Shown in pieces: positions 44,020 to 55,317 of a stretch of 64,000 nt of DNA. A model generated the notes under the pieces. That model was not told where the DNA came from. It saw only the letters and a list, made by a program, of their open reading frames with translations, and did not search any database. Location of the stretch: NCBI RefSeq assembly GCF_000143415.4, contig NW_003314262.1, forward strand, positions 4,102,021 to 4,166,020, written 5' to 3'. Position numbers and translations under genes: made by a program. This DNA is from Selaginella moellendorffii. Its lineage: Eukaryota > Streptophyta > Lycopodiopsida > Selaginellales > Selaginellaceae. Each line of letters opens with the position of its first letter. Within the stretch, counting starts at the first letter, position 1.

Positions 44020-47000
44020 CCGCCTCGTCCAGCCGCTCGTAGCTAAGTCAAACCAACTGTTTGTAGCAAGCCAGCTGCTTCACCTCCCGCAACTTGCTAC
44101 CGTAAACTTCGTGTCGAAGGCAGCTCCAATACTTCCGGTGTTTCATTTGACCGTGATGATCCTTGAGGGAAAATAAAATTATGTCAGCTTCAATTTTCTG
44201 TCACGGTGACAGCGGCGAGAGCTTGCTGGATTTTGATCCTTTGCCTCACGGCTGTATGGGTGCTGCATACGCTGAAATGGCCTTGAAAATGCTAGCACAC
44301 CTTTTGTTCACCACCACTTGTCATAATAATCGCCTTCTCAATTCCTGTTCAAGTGTATGTGTCAGTGACCGCTAAAAGGAGAAGAGAAAACAACAGAACA
44401 GAAAAAACACAATTACCGGTGGCACAAAACAATGGTGTCGCAATGTCGCCCATGAATGTCAAGGCATCTAGCAGTTCTGCTGCTGCATAAGGCGTCAAAT
44501 CACCCTCGTTCTCTGAGCTCCCAGGTTGATGAGCTTCACGGATCTCCACAAAAACAGCACTATCTCCTTGCTTATCGCTCACCAATTCGGAAAAGTCGCT
44601 CCATCCTTCATCTATCGGGTGGCCTGCTCATTAAAATAGCACTGTTGTCTGACTGATCATCCAAGCTGACCGCTTCTTGTTTTTCTAGCTCAGGTAGAAT
44701 GTTGTGACTTTCCCACTCATAGTTTTGCTGCTCGCTCGTGGCACTAAAAGGTGGAGCACCACGCCTTCGCAGCTCTTGTACCTGAGCTCGAAATTGGCCA
44801 CCACGCAAAAGCCAAGCGTCTTTAAAGCCAGCGTATAGTCCCTGCATTCACATATTAGAATAAAGATCCAATAAACATTGAATGAAAATTAATAAATTCA
44901 AACGTACATGTAAATTGAAATATTTCCAGCCACCTTTTGACGCGTGAATAAGATTAATAAACATGTCAAAGACCTCCTGCTCAATTCAGAGCTAAAATCC
45001 ACAAGGAATTTGGAAAAGTACTTACATCTGTATAAGCATCGTGATCATCAGGGAGTGTCGATTCCAAAGCACGAATGCTGCTATGCCACGGGAAAGTAAG
45101 CCCCGACACTGTCAAAACAGTTAAAATCAAAACAAAGGTAAAAAGAATGAGAAAAGCTTACTTGTCTTGAGCGTGATCTTGCTGATGTCGATGACACCAA
45201 ACGAGAACACCCCTGCAAACCAATTCTCGTCAATTATCGTAAAGACGAAAATCTGAAGTGCAGCTTACGATATGGTTCATAAAGTGACGCTCGCTCGATC
45301 AGTGATGGATAAATCGGCGCCTGGAGCTCAACACAAGTCCCGGAGGAAAGAGCGCCACAAAACCGTAAAGAGCATTGAGGGCTTTCATCATCGTTGAGCA
45401 GCAGCCGAGCACCAAGGAACCAAGGAGCTTCTTGTTTTCCTCGCTCAGGCACAATGTCGCGATGTACTTCCCGCTCGCAGATTGCTGGAACTTCAAACCA
45501 AAACACTTGATAAGGATGATGCAAACAAAAACATAAACAGCTTACAGTTAGTAGTATTGTAATCTCCTTGGAAGTTGACGCAGACTAGCTTGATAAGCAG
45601 TGGGGTGTTTGGAGGCTGCGGAATAACTGCGTTGAGTTTGAGCACCGCCAACTCAAACAGTGATATATAACTCGGCACCTGGAGCTCCACACAAGTCCAC
45701 GAGGAAAGATCACCAGAAAAGCGTGAACAGCATAGATTGTTGAGCAGCAGTCGAGCACCAGGCCGACCAGGAAGAGGAGCTTCCATGCCGCCGGTGATGC
45801 GAAGAACAGAACGAGCACCACTTGCCAGCTCCGGCAACGCAACCTATAGAAGCCAAGTGTTAAGTGTGGAGCCAGGAAAAGATAGACTTACATTTAGCGG
45901 AAAAGAGTATGCTGGACTCGGAACCACTGAGCCAAGGAATATGGAAAGTATTCTTACGCTAGAGTTGTAGGACTTCGAACCACATCCGGGAATTAAGCCG
46001 GGCTCACTAATCACCTGGAGCGTGAAGATTGCATTGCTCCGTGATCCCTTGATCATCACCGATTGACGCTGCAGAGGCATAAAGTCTTGGCCGTAGAGTT
46101 GTGAGACCGATATGTCTTGATTGAGGTCGAGGAATGTACACTTGGCTTCTCTTGTGTGCTTTACCAGCGTACGTGAAAACTGCATGGACAAAGAGATTAG
46201 AAAATGACTCCAAGTACACTGGAAAGACGAGAAAGCTTACCTCATTGGACCTGTTGAGCACACCATCGTCATAACTCTGCTGCTGAAGCAAGATCATGAG
46301 CAAACACTGTATAGCTGGGTAGCTGGCCATAACCAAGACAAGCCATGGCCATGCGTGACTCCTGGATTGAGCTTGCGATAAGGAGCTCAGAGACAACCTC
46401 CAAGCGCTTGAGAAACTGCATCAGGTGTGTGTTAGTGACAATATGAAAAGCAGAGTGGGCTTACTTCATTGTCAATCTCCAGCAGTAACTGCGGCTCAAA
46501 GCTCACGCTGGATGCAGTCGTTATGTCGTGATGGCTTTGCTCTTGCTGCAGCTGACCAGGCATGAAAGCCGGAGGGATCACAAAGTCGAGCATTGTCAAA
46601 GGCAAACGAACTTCCGAGGTGATTGGAGGCTGTGGAACAACGCTCCTTGGCAGCTCAGCTAGATCAGTGTCAAGGGACCCGCTGTGAACCGCTGGCACCA
46701 TTCTTGAGCTCTGGAAGTCAAGAACAACACCTGGCATCATTCTCGAGTTCTGGTAGTCCAGAAGGTCTATGAAAAAAAAGGAAACAAATCAAAGTCAGCC
46801 AGGCCTTGGAAGATAAACAAGAAAACTTACATTCGTAGTCACTGATGCGAGGAGCATAGAAGATTGGGTTATTACTCGATGGTCGTACAGCAGGAGTCCG
46901 GCCAAAGTCAATATTCCGAATCCCGGACACTGTAAACAGAGGTTAGAAACAAGTGGAATAAAGGTAAACACCAAAACTAAACACCCCTTTATAAAAAAAA

Positions 47001-47375
47001 TGGAAAATGCTTACTTGTCTTGAGCTTGAGCAAGTTGATGTCGATGCAACAAAACGAGCACTCCCTGCTGGGCTGCGCGAAAGCTGTGAGTGTGGATTGT
47101 CGTCGCTGCGCGAAAACTCGTCGTCCCTTTGGCTGCTGCGTGTTGCGCTTCCAGAACTTGAAAACGAGGAGCGAGAGCACCAAGAACGAGAGCATGCCCA
47201 GCACCACAACGCACAGCACTAGCAGCTCCCAAAAGGACGGAGCCGCGGCTACGACAACTACTCCTTGGTAGTACCTTGGATTCGCGATGCGCCTCGCCAT
47301 TTCTCGCCCTCCTCCCGAAATGAAAGGTATATGCCAAGAACAAAATTAGGGTTTCCATTAGGGTCGGCTGTAAAA
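44020..47375 (-). repeat. Left arm of a large inverted duplication
   Basis: The minus-strand sequence from 47375 down to about 44020 matches the plus-strand sequence from 60290 to the window end, including introns. The arms are separated by about 12.9 kb. The shared right-hand limit near 47375/60290 lies just upstream of the gene (GCCGACCCTAATGG.AACCC). Confidence 0.85.
44608..47300 (-). pseudogene. Unrecognised multi-exon membrane-anchored protein gene, copy A
   Basis: Minus-strand exons: 47300-47015, 46929-46831, 46766-46465, 46415-46241, 46179-45958, 45843-45546, 45484-45269, 45212-45162, 45108-45026, 44976-44908, 44841-44608. All join in phase except exon 4, which is 175 nt instead of the 165 nt of copy B; a 10-bp insertion near 46310 causes a stop. 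Exon 1 encodes one transmembrane segment (FWELLVLCVVVLGMLSFLVL) with a basic flank. Exons 6 and 7 encode two similar segments (GARLLLNN...WTCVELQVPSY and GARLLLND...GTCVELQAPIY). The end reads GGWKYFNLHGLYAGFKDAWL. The last exon has lost about 250 bp present in copy B, which creates its present stop. I recognise no known family. Confidence 0.6.
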
Positions 47376-47732
47376 ATATAACCCCCCCCCCTCCCCGTGT
47401 TAGACAAATAAGAAATACATCATAAAAAAACTCATATTATTAAAGAACAGAGTTTGCTAAATTTAGTAGTGTATACAAAGAAATAAATGTGGACAATTTT
47501 TTTCCTATTATTAAAACCTTAAAAGTTAACAAAATAGTGTTATTAAAGTAGAAAAGCTCTAAAAGATACACGTTTTTGTGTTCCAAATAAGCTAAAACTT
47601 AATATTGATAAGACCAAAAATGCAAGGAGCCCAAGCCGATTCATCGTCCAAATGTATTGCATGGAAAGTGTTGGCTGATGCAGAGCTCGCCTTCTAAGAT
47701 CACAATCTCTTCTCTCTATCTCGGTGGATCAA

Positions 47733-47873
47733 GCACATGACGTGCTGCTGTGGAACACAATGCGGACTGGGGATATCGTTGAGGCGATGAAAATTTTCCA
47801 GGAGATTCCTTCCAAGGATGCGGTATCATGGAGCGAGATCGTCCATGCGCGCAGACGGGTAGTGCACTTCTAA
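47733..47873 (+). pseudogene. Pentatricopeptide-repeat gene fragment, second copy
   Basis: 46 codons (AHDVLLWNTM, VEAMKIFQEIPSKDAVSWSE) matching 40608-40766, ending at TAA. Internal changes and a short deletion distinguish it from the first copy. Confidence 0.7.
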
Positions 47874-48125
47874 TGCCACAACGAAGAAGCATCCTAGTGA
47901 GGACGCTTGGTCGTTATAGATCTTCCAAGAATCTCACCTTCTTGGTTGCAACGGAACTCAGCCTTCCAAATCTTCCGGATAGATCTTGCAAGATAAAATT
48001 ATCCATGAATCATAAATTATTGTCAATATGGTTATTACAACTTACAATAACACTGTATCGATGGATGAGAAAGGCCATGCAACTCTAGTGTAAATTAGAG
48101 GTGCTAGATCGTCCTAGACCCTCTT

Positions 48126-48131
48126 TATAAA
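48126..48131 (+). promoter_or_regulatory. TATA box of germin-like gene 2
   Basis: TATAAA, about 56-61 bp before the ATG, conserved with the first copy. Confidence 0.6.
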
Positions 48132-48186
48132 CCCCTCTCGGCAGTGTCTCAGGTCAAAGATAGTTCTTCATCGTTTCTCTCATTCC

Positions 48187-48858
48187 ATGGCAGCAACAAT
48201 GTTGGCAATTCTCATCGCCATCTTCGTCTTTGCATGCTCGCCACCCCCACTCGTCCTTGCTGCCGACGAGGACATGCTCCAGGACGTATGTGTCGCGGAC
48301 AACAACAGCACTATCATCATCAATGGCAAGGTATGCAAGCCCATGGTAGCGGTGGTGGCCGAGGACTTCAAGTCGGGCTTGCTCAGGAACCCAGGCAACA
48401 CCAGCAACAGGCTCGGCTCCGCAGTCACTGCTGCAAACGTTGGCAATTTCCCTGGACTCAACACTCTGGGCGTCTCGTTTGCCCGCCTCGACTACGCTCC
48501 CGGTGGTGTCAACCCCCCACACGTCCACCCCCGGGGCACCGAGCTCCTCTTCCTTGTCCAGGGAACTCTGTTCGTGGGCTTTGTCACCACCGCACCGGAT
48601 AACCGGCTCTTCGCGCAGACAATCAATCCCGGCGAGCTCTTCGTCTTCCCTCGAGGACTGGTTCACTTCCAGATCAACACTGGCAGAGAGCCCGCGGTTG
48701 CGGTGGCCGGGTTCAACTCGCAGAACCCCGGAGTCTCCCAGGTTGCCAAGGCCGTGTTTGGATCGAACCCGCCTATCTTGGACGCCGTCATTGAGAGGAC
48801 GTTCCAGATCGATAATGCTCTCGTGCAGAGGCTCCGGGAGCTCGTGAGCATGACGTAG
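48187..48858 (+). CDS. GLP: Germin-like protein, copy 2
   Basis: Intronless, 223 residues, same layout as the copy at 41053: signal peptide, two Cys, germin box 1 (HVHPRGTE) and box 2 (FPRGLVHFQIN) with all four metal ligands. Six substitutions distinguish them by eye (T to V after CKPM, L to P in RNLGNT, V to A in GSVVTA, L to F in AVLGS, M to T in IERMF, K to Q in LVKRL). Both copies keep complete promoters, so both may be expressed. The duplication is younger than the event that produced the broken copy at 29840. Confidence 0.93.
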   Translation: MAATMLAILIAIFVFACSPPPLVLAADEDMLQDVCVADNNSTIIINGKVCKPMVAVVAEDFKSGLLRNPGNTSNRLGSAVTAANVGNFPGLNTLGVSFARLDYAPGGVNPPHVHPRGTELLFLVQGTLFVGFVTTAPDNRLFAQTINPGELFVFPRGLVHFQINTGREPAVAVAGFNSQNPGVSQVAKAVFGSNPPILDAVIERTFQIDNALVQRLRELVSMT

Positions 48859-48920
48859 AGCATCGTTTTCCATGGATTTTGTTGTTTCTTTTGATTAATA
48901 ACTTCAAAGGTTTTGTTGAA

Positions 48921-50300
48921 TGCGGTTTTAACTATTTGAAACCATGGATTTAATTTAAGAACAACCTTAAGAATATCCTTTTAGGTTTGAATTTGATAAA
49001 TTACAACATCTGAAAATAGCTAAATTTAAGCATTTGAAATTTTGTCATTGACATAATAAAGTTTTCATGGTGGCACTTAAACATACTCTAATTAATTTTA
49101 ATGTCACATTTCAAAATTAAATCAAAGAATAACCCGGTTTTCCTCAATCCAATGGCTTAAAATTAAGTAATGTTTAAACTTGATTTATTTGTAAATTCAG
49201 AATTAATCATAACTATGTAGTTTTTTACCTCAGCTTTAGCACTAATATATATTTATACTTATATGTATATTTGTGTCAGTACTAAAACTATTAATTATTA
49301 TCATTAATGTTTTAAAATATTAAATTATATTTCAAAAAAAATAAAAACTCTATTATTATTATTGGAAACTCAAATAACATCATTAACTCATAATTTTAAA
49401 TGTTTGAGGGCATATAAAGAAGTGGGATCTCCTTGATAAAATTATGACTATGAGTTAGTAATTAATAATATTATTTCAGAATATAGTTATTATATATGAT
49501 TTAAAATAATTATATCGATTTAGCTAAATTATTAAGGATGTTCAATATTATTATTCTGGTTACCTGTGTGGTATAAAAATAGGCTAGGATATTCTAAGAT
49601 ATTCTACCATCTAATAGTTGATAATAATGTAGATTATTTCGTATTTATAATTTATAAACAAATGTATAATTATAACTATTCTGTTAAAGTTTTACATATA
49701 ATGTAGCAAAACTTGCTTTTATTGAATTAAAATCAATTATAATATTAATGGAAACATTTTTAGAAATTACTTATATAATAATTTGAATAATAAATAACGT
49801 TTTACTATATAATATTAAATATAATTTTTATACACCAATAAAAACATTGGTAAAAACTATTATGTGTTAGGTTTATAACTCAAAAATATTGAAAACATGA
49901 TTTATTTTAGTTTAAATGTCTACAACTAGTTAAATAGTTATATATAACTAGTAGTATTAATTAATTTAATAAAATAATCATAATTTAGAATATATAGAAA
50001 TAAAGAGGTATTACAAGGAAAATATAAATTAGGATTGAAATCATAAATTATAAATTATATGTGTTTGTTAGCAGTTGGCAGTGGGCATGAAACTATGAGA
50101 CACAAATCCCTAAGCCCCAAAGTAGAGCCGAAAATGTGCCATGTGGTAGTGGCCGAAGTGAAAGCCAAACGAGTATAACATATTTAGATTAAAAGCTCTG
50201 ACTTGAAGAGTTGAGAGTGGGAGTGGAATTCCCAATGGAGTGCTCAATGAATGAGAATAAAGTAAGCAATAAAAAAGTCTTTAGAAAAGGGATACAAGAG
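48921..50300. other. AT-rich DNA without recognisable genes
   Basis: Very AT-rich; probably decayed repeats. Nothing identifiable. Confidence 0.5.
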
Positions 50301-50324
50301 GACCAAGATGGAGTTCAAAATAGA

Positions 50325-50670
50325 CCCAAAATAATCTGAGAAGGACCCAAGATGGAGTTTAAGATGGACCTGAGATGGAGTCCGAGATAGACCCGAGATG
50401 GAGTCTAAGATGGAATCTAAGATGGACCTGAGATGGAGTCCAAGATGGACCCGAGATGGTGTCTGAGAAGGACCTGAGATGTAATATGAGATGGAGTCCA
50501 AGATGGAGTCTGAGATGGACCCGAGATGGAGTTTGAGATGGAGTCCGAAATGGACCCGAGATGGAGTTTGAGATGAAGTCCGAGTGAAACCGAGATCGAG
50601 ACCAAGTCCGAGACCAAGACCAAGTCCAAAGCCGAGACAAAGACCAAGTCCAAGTCCGAGTCTAAATCTG
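50325..50670 (+). repeat. Degenerate minisatellite of 11/12-bp units
   Basis: Alternating variants of GAGATGGAGTCC and GAGATGGACCC (for example AGATGGACCTGAGATGGAGT) across about 270 bp, grading into a CCAAGTCCGAGA-type array at 50590-50665. The apparent minus-strand open frames with Ser/Leu/His repeats are a consequence of the periodic sequence. Confidence 0.85.
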
Positions 50671-53225
50671 AATACTAATATAGGCTATTGGGTGAAAGCC
50701 TAAAGCGATCGTCCCCTGGGGGGAGGGGAGCGGGGGGGTTGCAAGGGGTTCCAAAAGTATAGTAGGGAGAGTGTGAGGGTTAGACCTCAGTAGAGCTAGT
50801 TTGGCCCAGGAATGCTGTACCTAGGTATTGGGTGATGGGATAACTATAGGGAAGTCCAAGGCTATAGTGAATACAAATCGACAAGTGGGATAGTTTGGTG
50901 AAGTGTTCAAGAGCTAGCTTTAGTTCCCTCGGGAGATCAAATGGTCAATACTTCTAGTCCAAGCATGGGTGGCACTGTCTACTTGGATACCTGGCATGGC
51001 TCAACAGAACCTCGTTCGAAGCCCATGGCTAGAGCACCAAAAGGTGGAAGGTGGGGAGAGTACCTATGAGGCTCGAGTAGGGCCACGGTGTTCTGAAATG
51101 TTATTCCAAAGTTTTGGACTATGGAAAGGAAGAGGAGTAGTCCTCTGGTGTGGTGACCAAAGATACAGTCACATAGTGAGGAAGTCCTAGAGGACAGTGG
51201 GATTGGTGATCAGACCTGTGGGCCTTAATCTAGTGGTAGTGTTGGCGAACACGGCCATGGACAAAAAAGGACTTAGTGGAGACCAAAAAAGGGATATTGG
51301 GAAAGGTTATTCCCAATGTTTGTAGGCATCTTAAAGATGTTAAGGAGTGGATCTAGGATAATCACTCATGGACAGATGGCCTAATTGTTAACAAACATGA
51401 CTATGATGTAGGTGGTGTTAGACTACTGATGTGACCAAGATGAATAGGCATGGCCTTAGCATAACAAGTTGATATGTTGGTGGTACCTTCATGGGATCAG
51501 ACACGTGAAACACTTAGATCAAGTGCAAAGGTTGAGTGGCATAAATGTCATTCTCGGGGCTAACAACCCTTAAGTCTTGAATTGGACTTATGGATGTTGT
51601 GAATGAGACTCCTCCAAGTGGTCAGAAGTGTGGTTAAGTGACTAAAGTAGAATGAAAAAAATTAATTGCTTACAAAAATAAACTTTAAATTTGAGTGAAG
51701 TTTGGAAATTTCACCACAAATTCTAAAATGGTGCAAAATTTAAAATAAAATAAAATTTTCCTTAATAAAATTCATTATAAAACTAAGAATGGTGAACGAT
51801 ACTAAAATGGATTCATTAAAAAAAATCATGATGTATCTACTTTTAGCTCTATACCAAGATTAGAAAATATTGCTGAATTGTAGTGGCTTGTAAATTTTTT
51901 ATTAATAATTATTTAAAAAATTTAATTTAAGTAATATAGCTTAGAAAGAGCAAAAATAAAATAATTTTTTAAAGTTTATAAATGTAAAACTTTATTTTGA
52001 ATGAATTAATATCCTTACAGTAAATTTTATCTTTAAAAATAATTCATTATTATTAATATAGAGAATAAAAATTTATTACCTTAAATATAAAATTTGAGTA
52101 TAATAAATATTTTATATATCCTGAGTATTTGAATAGGTTTAAATTTTAAATCAAACACAAAATTGTATTTACAAAGACATGTTTTATTTGAGAATGTATT
52201 TACTTTTTACTTTAGATTTTTTTAAATAAATAAAAGATTCAGGGTCTTGTGATTTAGGTTTGTAATTTGGTAATTTGATTGCAAAAGTGATTTGATTAAA
52301 TAATTTCATTTACCTCTTTATATAAATTTTTATTAGAGCATTATTTTACTAAAGAGTTTAGTTCAGAGTGCATCAATTGGCTTTAACATAACTCTTGAAT
52401 TTTTTTAAAAAATTTCCCCAACCAAAAGTCTTTGATATTATATTTAATATAATTAAGTTTGAGAAAAATAAATGTTTTATAAAGTGAGTTGATCTTTCAT
52501 TGCATTTCAATTTGTATGTTTTCCAACTTACACCTAAGAGGTGTTATTAAAACTTAAGGATTATAATTCAAACTTAAAAATGCATTCTGATGTTCATAAA
52601 TTTTTAGAAGGCTTAGAAATATGCTCTTCAAGAGTTTGTTTCATACACATTATGTTTACTACACTCAATTGATCTGCATTTCCAAACATAAAATTCACAA
52701 GAACTTACCATCACCAACAAGAATAAAGAAAAATACTCCAACAAAATGCTATCAATAATAATAGAGAAATACTTTAACAAGATGCATGTCTATGAAAATC
52801 TAAAACATCCACAAGCTTACTCATAGCCAACTTTGTAAGTCATGAAAGGGAAATGATGCATCAAACTTGAGACATATTAAACATGGGATAAACAAAGCAT
52901 CAGGCTTGAAACTTGTTAAGCAATCATAGGGCTCAATTGTGTTTGGAAGAGTTTGATGATCCTCACCTGCTCCATAAAAATGCCCATCTGAGGTAAGTGC
53001 TTTGCTTCAAGATATTCAGCATAGACCTGCCTTCCTTTTCCTTGCTGCTAAACACAAGAAATAAATCTCAAGAGCATATTAGCATTACCCAAACAAAAAT
53101 TGCCCATCCGAGGCAATTGCTGCAAGTCAGCTCGCCATCATGGGGAGAACCACGTTTATCCATGGAATTTTAATGCTATTTAACTCGCCTTATTTTTAAA
53201 TTTTAGGGCTCCATTTCTAATCGCT
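50671..53225. other. Repeat-like, then AT-rich intergenic DNA; end is the ferritin upstream region
   Basis: 50670-51650 is G-rich, moderately complex sequence that may be retroelement remnant but shows no recognisable protein motif. 51650-52800 is AT-rich with nothing identifiable. Two related short segments (AATGCCCATCTGAGG at 52980 and ATTGCCCATCCGAGG at 53099) precede the ferritin gene. Confidence 0.45.
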
Positions 53226-54429
53226 ATGGCGCCTGTGGCTGCTCTTCGTTTGCATCCCGGCGCCTTGATTCATGCCGCGGGAGCTGCCGCTCCATCAGTG
53301 AAGCCCGGCCGCGGCGCATTTGGAGCTGGGGAGCGCAAGTGCGGGAGGGTGTTCTCGCAGGGGCGGGATTCCGGGAATGGATACTTCAGGGCCAGGGCCG
53401 AGATCCAAAGCTCGGAATCGCTCACGGGTGTTGTGTTCCAGCCCTTTGCCGAGGTCCAGGAAGCCCTGTCGGAGGTCTCCTCGTCCAAATCGGTGTCGCT
53501 CGCGCGCCAGCGCTTCTCTCAAGCCTGTGAAGCTGCTATCAACGATCAAATCAAGTAAGCCTCTCTCTTTTTCGATTTCTATGGCGAGAGAGCTTTGATT
53601 TTCTCTTCTAGCGTTGAGTACAATGTCTCTTACATCTACCATGCGTTGTTTGCGTACTTCGATCGGGACAACGTTGGGCTTCCAGGCATGGCAAGGTACG
53701 TGTCCTATACAACTTTGTGGAATCCATCTTTTAGCAAAACTTTACAGGTACTTTAAGAATGCTAGTGAAGAGGAGAGGGAGCACGCAGAGACTTTGATGA
53801 AGTACCAGGTAACAAAGCTTGGAAATCGAAGAGCTTGCGCTAATGCTTTGTTTACTAGAATAGAACTTGCGAGGTGGAAGGGTGAAGCTACAAACAATAC
53901 TACCGCCCGAGATGGAGTTTGACAACGCAGAGAAAGGAGATGCTCTATATGGTAGAATCGAGAAAACCCTCCAACACAAGTAACTCCAGTGATGTTTTTC
54001 TACTGCAGCTATGGAGCTCGCACTAGCTCTGGAAAAGCTCACGAACGAGAAACTTCTGGCCTTACACAGAGTATCGCCAAGCCCATCTCTCTCGACTTGT
54101 GATAGACCTTGATCCTTTGATCGTTTGAAGGTTGCAAGTGAGAATGACGACCCCCAAATGGCCGACTTCGTCGAGAGCAGCTTCCTCACCGAGCAAGTAA
54201 GTTTGTCTAGATTTTGCTCCAATCTCGATCGAAAACAATGGCTTCTCTTCCAGGTGGAGAGCATAAAAAAAATCTCGGAGTACGTGAGCCAGCTCCGAAG
54301 AACAGGCCAAGGACATGGTATGGATCAAAGCTTTTTATTTTCTCTCGAGTTACATTTGTTTTTTTTTATGTAGGGGTGTACCACTTGGATCTCCATCTCC
54401 AAAATGCCGACATAGAAGAGACAGTGTAG
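53226..54429 (+). CDS. FER: Ferritin, plastid-targeted
   Basis: Eight exons: 53226-53554, 53612-53695, 53748-53808, 53864-53951, 54009-54070, 54131-54196, 54254-54317, 54374-54429; 269 residues. Ferritin stores iron as a 24-mer cage; plant members act in plastids. The first 60-70 residues are Ala/Arg/Ser-rich (transit peptide), followed by the plant extension peptide ([17 protein letters not shown]). The four-helix core shows [20 protein letters not shown], ferroxidase residues in EEEREHAE, the LPPEMEF loop and a C-terminal helix [14 protein letters not shown]. The iron-regulated promoter element known from soybean ferritin was not seen. The MBF1 start codon is only 96 bp after the stop codon. 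Confidence 0.93.
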
Positions 54430-54496
54430 AAGAGGCGCATTAGTGATGACGTGGCACTATGATGACGTGAAAGGAATAAAACCGGAACCAAATTTC

Positions 54497-54504
54497 TAGG
54501 GTTA
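54497..54504 (+). promoter_or_regulatory. Telo-box-like element (TAGGGTTA) in the MBF1 leader
   Basis: Lies 22 bp before the MBF1 ATG, in the 96-bp interval after the ferritin stop codon. Confidence 0.35.
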
Positions 54505-54525
54505 GGTTGTGGGAAGAGGAAGAAG

Positions 54526-55141
54526 ATGAGTGGCCATATCGCGCAGGATTGGGAGCCCGTGGTGATCAGGAAGAAGGGGGTCGCTGCCGGGCAGCGGCGC
54601 GATGAGAAGGCCGTGAACGAGGCGCGTCGCAGTGGCGGCCCGATCGAGACGATTAAGAAGTGTAAGCGATTGGATTGCTCCAGAGATCGATTGGTGAGAT
54701 ATTTTGTTCTAATCTTCGTCGATTCCAGTCAATGCGGGGTCGAACAAGGCAGCGACAAGCACGCCGGGAATTAACACCAAGAAGCTCGATGACGAGACCG
54801 AGGAGCTCGCCCGTAAGCTAGAGAATCCAAATCCATTGGCTTTGTGTTCTAAAACCGGATGACGCAGACGAGCGCGTTCCGACTGACCTGAAGAAGAACA
54901 TCATCCAAGCCCGGACGGAGAAGAAACTGACACAGGCACAGCTTGCACAGGTTTGGATGATTGATTCTTTGGTTGTGTCTTTTTGGCTGATTTGTTTTCC
55001 TTGTTGGTTTGCTTGGTCCAGCTGATCAACGAGAAGCCTCAGGTCATCCAAGAGTATGAATCTGGAAAAGCCATCCCCAACCAGCAGATAATCTCCAAGC
55101 TCGAGCGCGCGCTGGGAGCCAAGCTTAGAAACAAGAAGTGA
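54526..55141 (+). CDS. MBF1: Multiprotein bridging factor 1 (transcriptional co-activator)
   Basis: Exons 54526-54661, 54729-54812, 54868-54950, 55022-55141; 140 residues, close to Arabidopsis MBF1a/b. MBF1 bridges TBP and bZIP-type activators. The N-terminal MBF1 domain starts [14 protein letters not shown] and contains [19 protein letters not shown]. The C-terminal Cro/C1-type helix-turn-helix is [20 protein letters not shown]...[20 protein letters not shown], ending in a basic tail LRNKK. It is on the same strand as ferritin with only 96 bp between stop and start, so its promoter must overlap the ferritin 3' end. Confidence 0.94.
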
Positions 55142-55317
55142 GTAGTTTCTCTTATTTCCTCTTGTGAAAGTGTCGTAACTGTCGTCGTTGCGAACAAAAC
55201 TATGCTTTTACAAACAACGTTTGGAGGCCCCCTTGTAAATTACATGGTGGTGGTCTGGCGCTGTACAAACGAAACTCTAGCAGCCGCAGAAACCAAGTCG
55301 AGAAGAAGAGATCTGCG

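Larger units (their letters stand above)
47570..48920 (+). repeat. Direct duplication unit 2 (PPR fragment plus germin-like gene)
   Basis: Counterpart of 40400-41785 in the same orientation. Similarity ends just after AATAACTTCAAAGGTTTTGTTGA. Confidence 0.85.

Noticed and set aside
45892-45926. Extra 35-bp exon between exons 5 and 6 of the unknown gene copy A
   Set aside because: Although flanked by AG and GT, including it introduces a stop at once, whereas direct joining of exon 5 to 45843 keeps the frame.
50244-50653. Overlapping minus-strand frames with Ser/Leu/His repeats
   Set aside because: They arise from the minisatellite period, occur in three frames at once and have no start or splice context.
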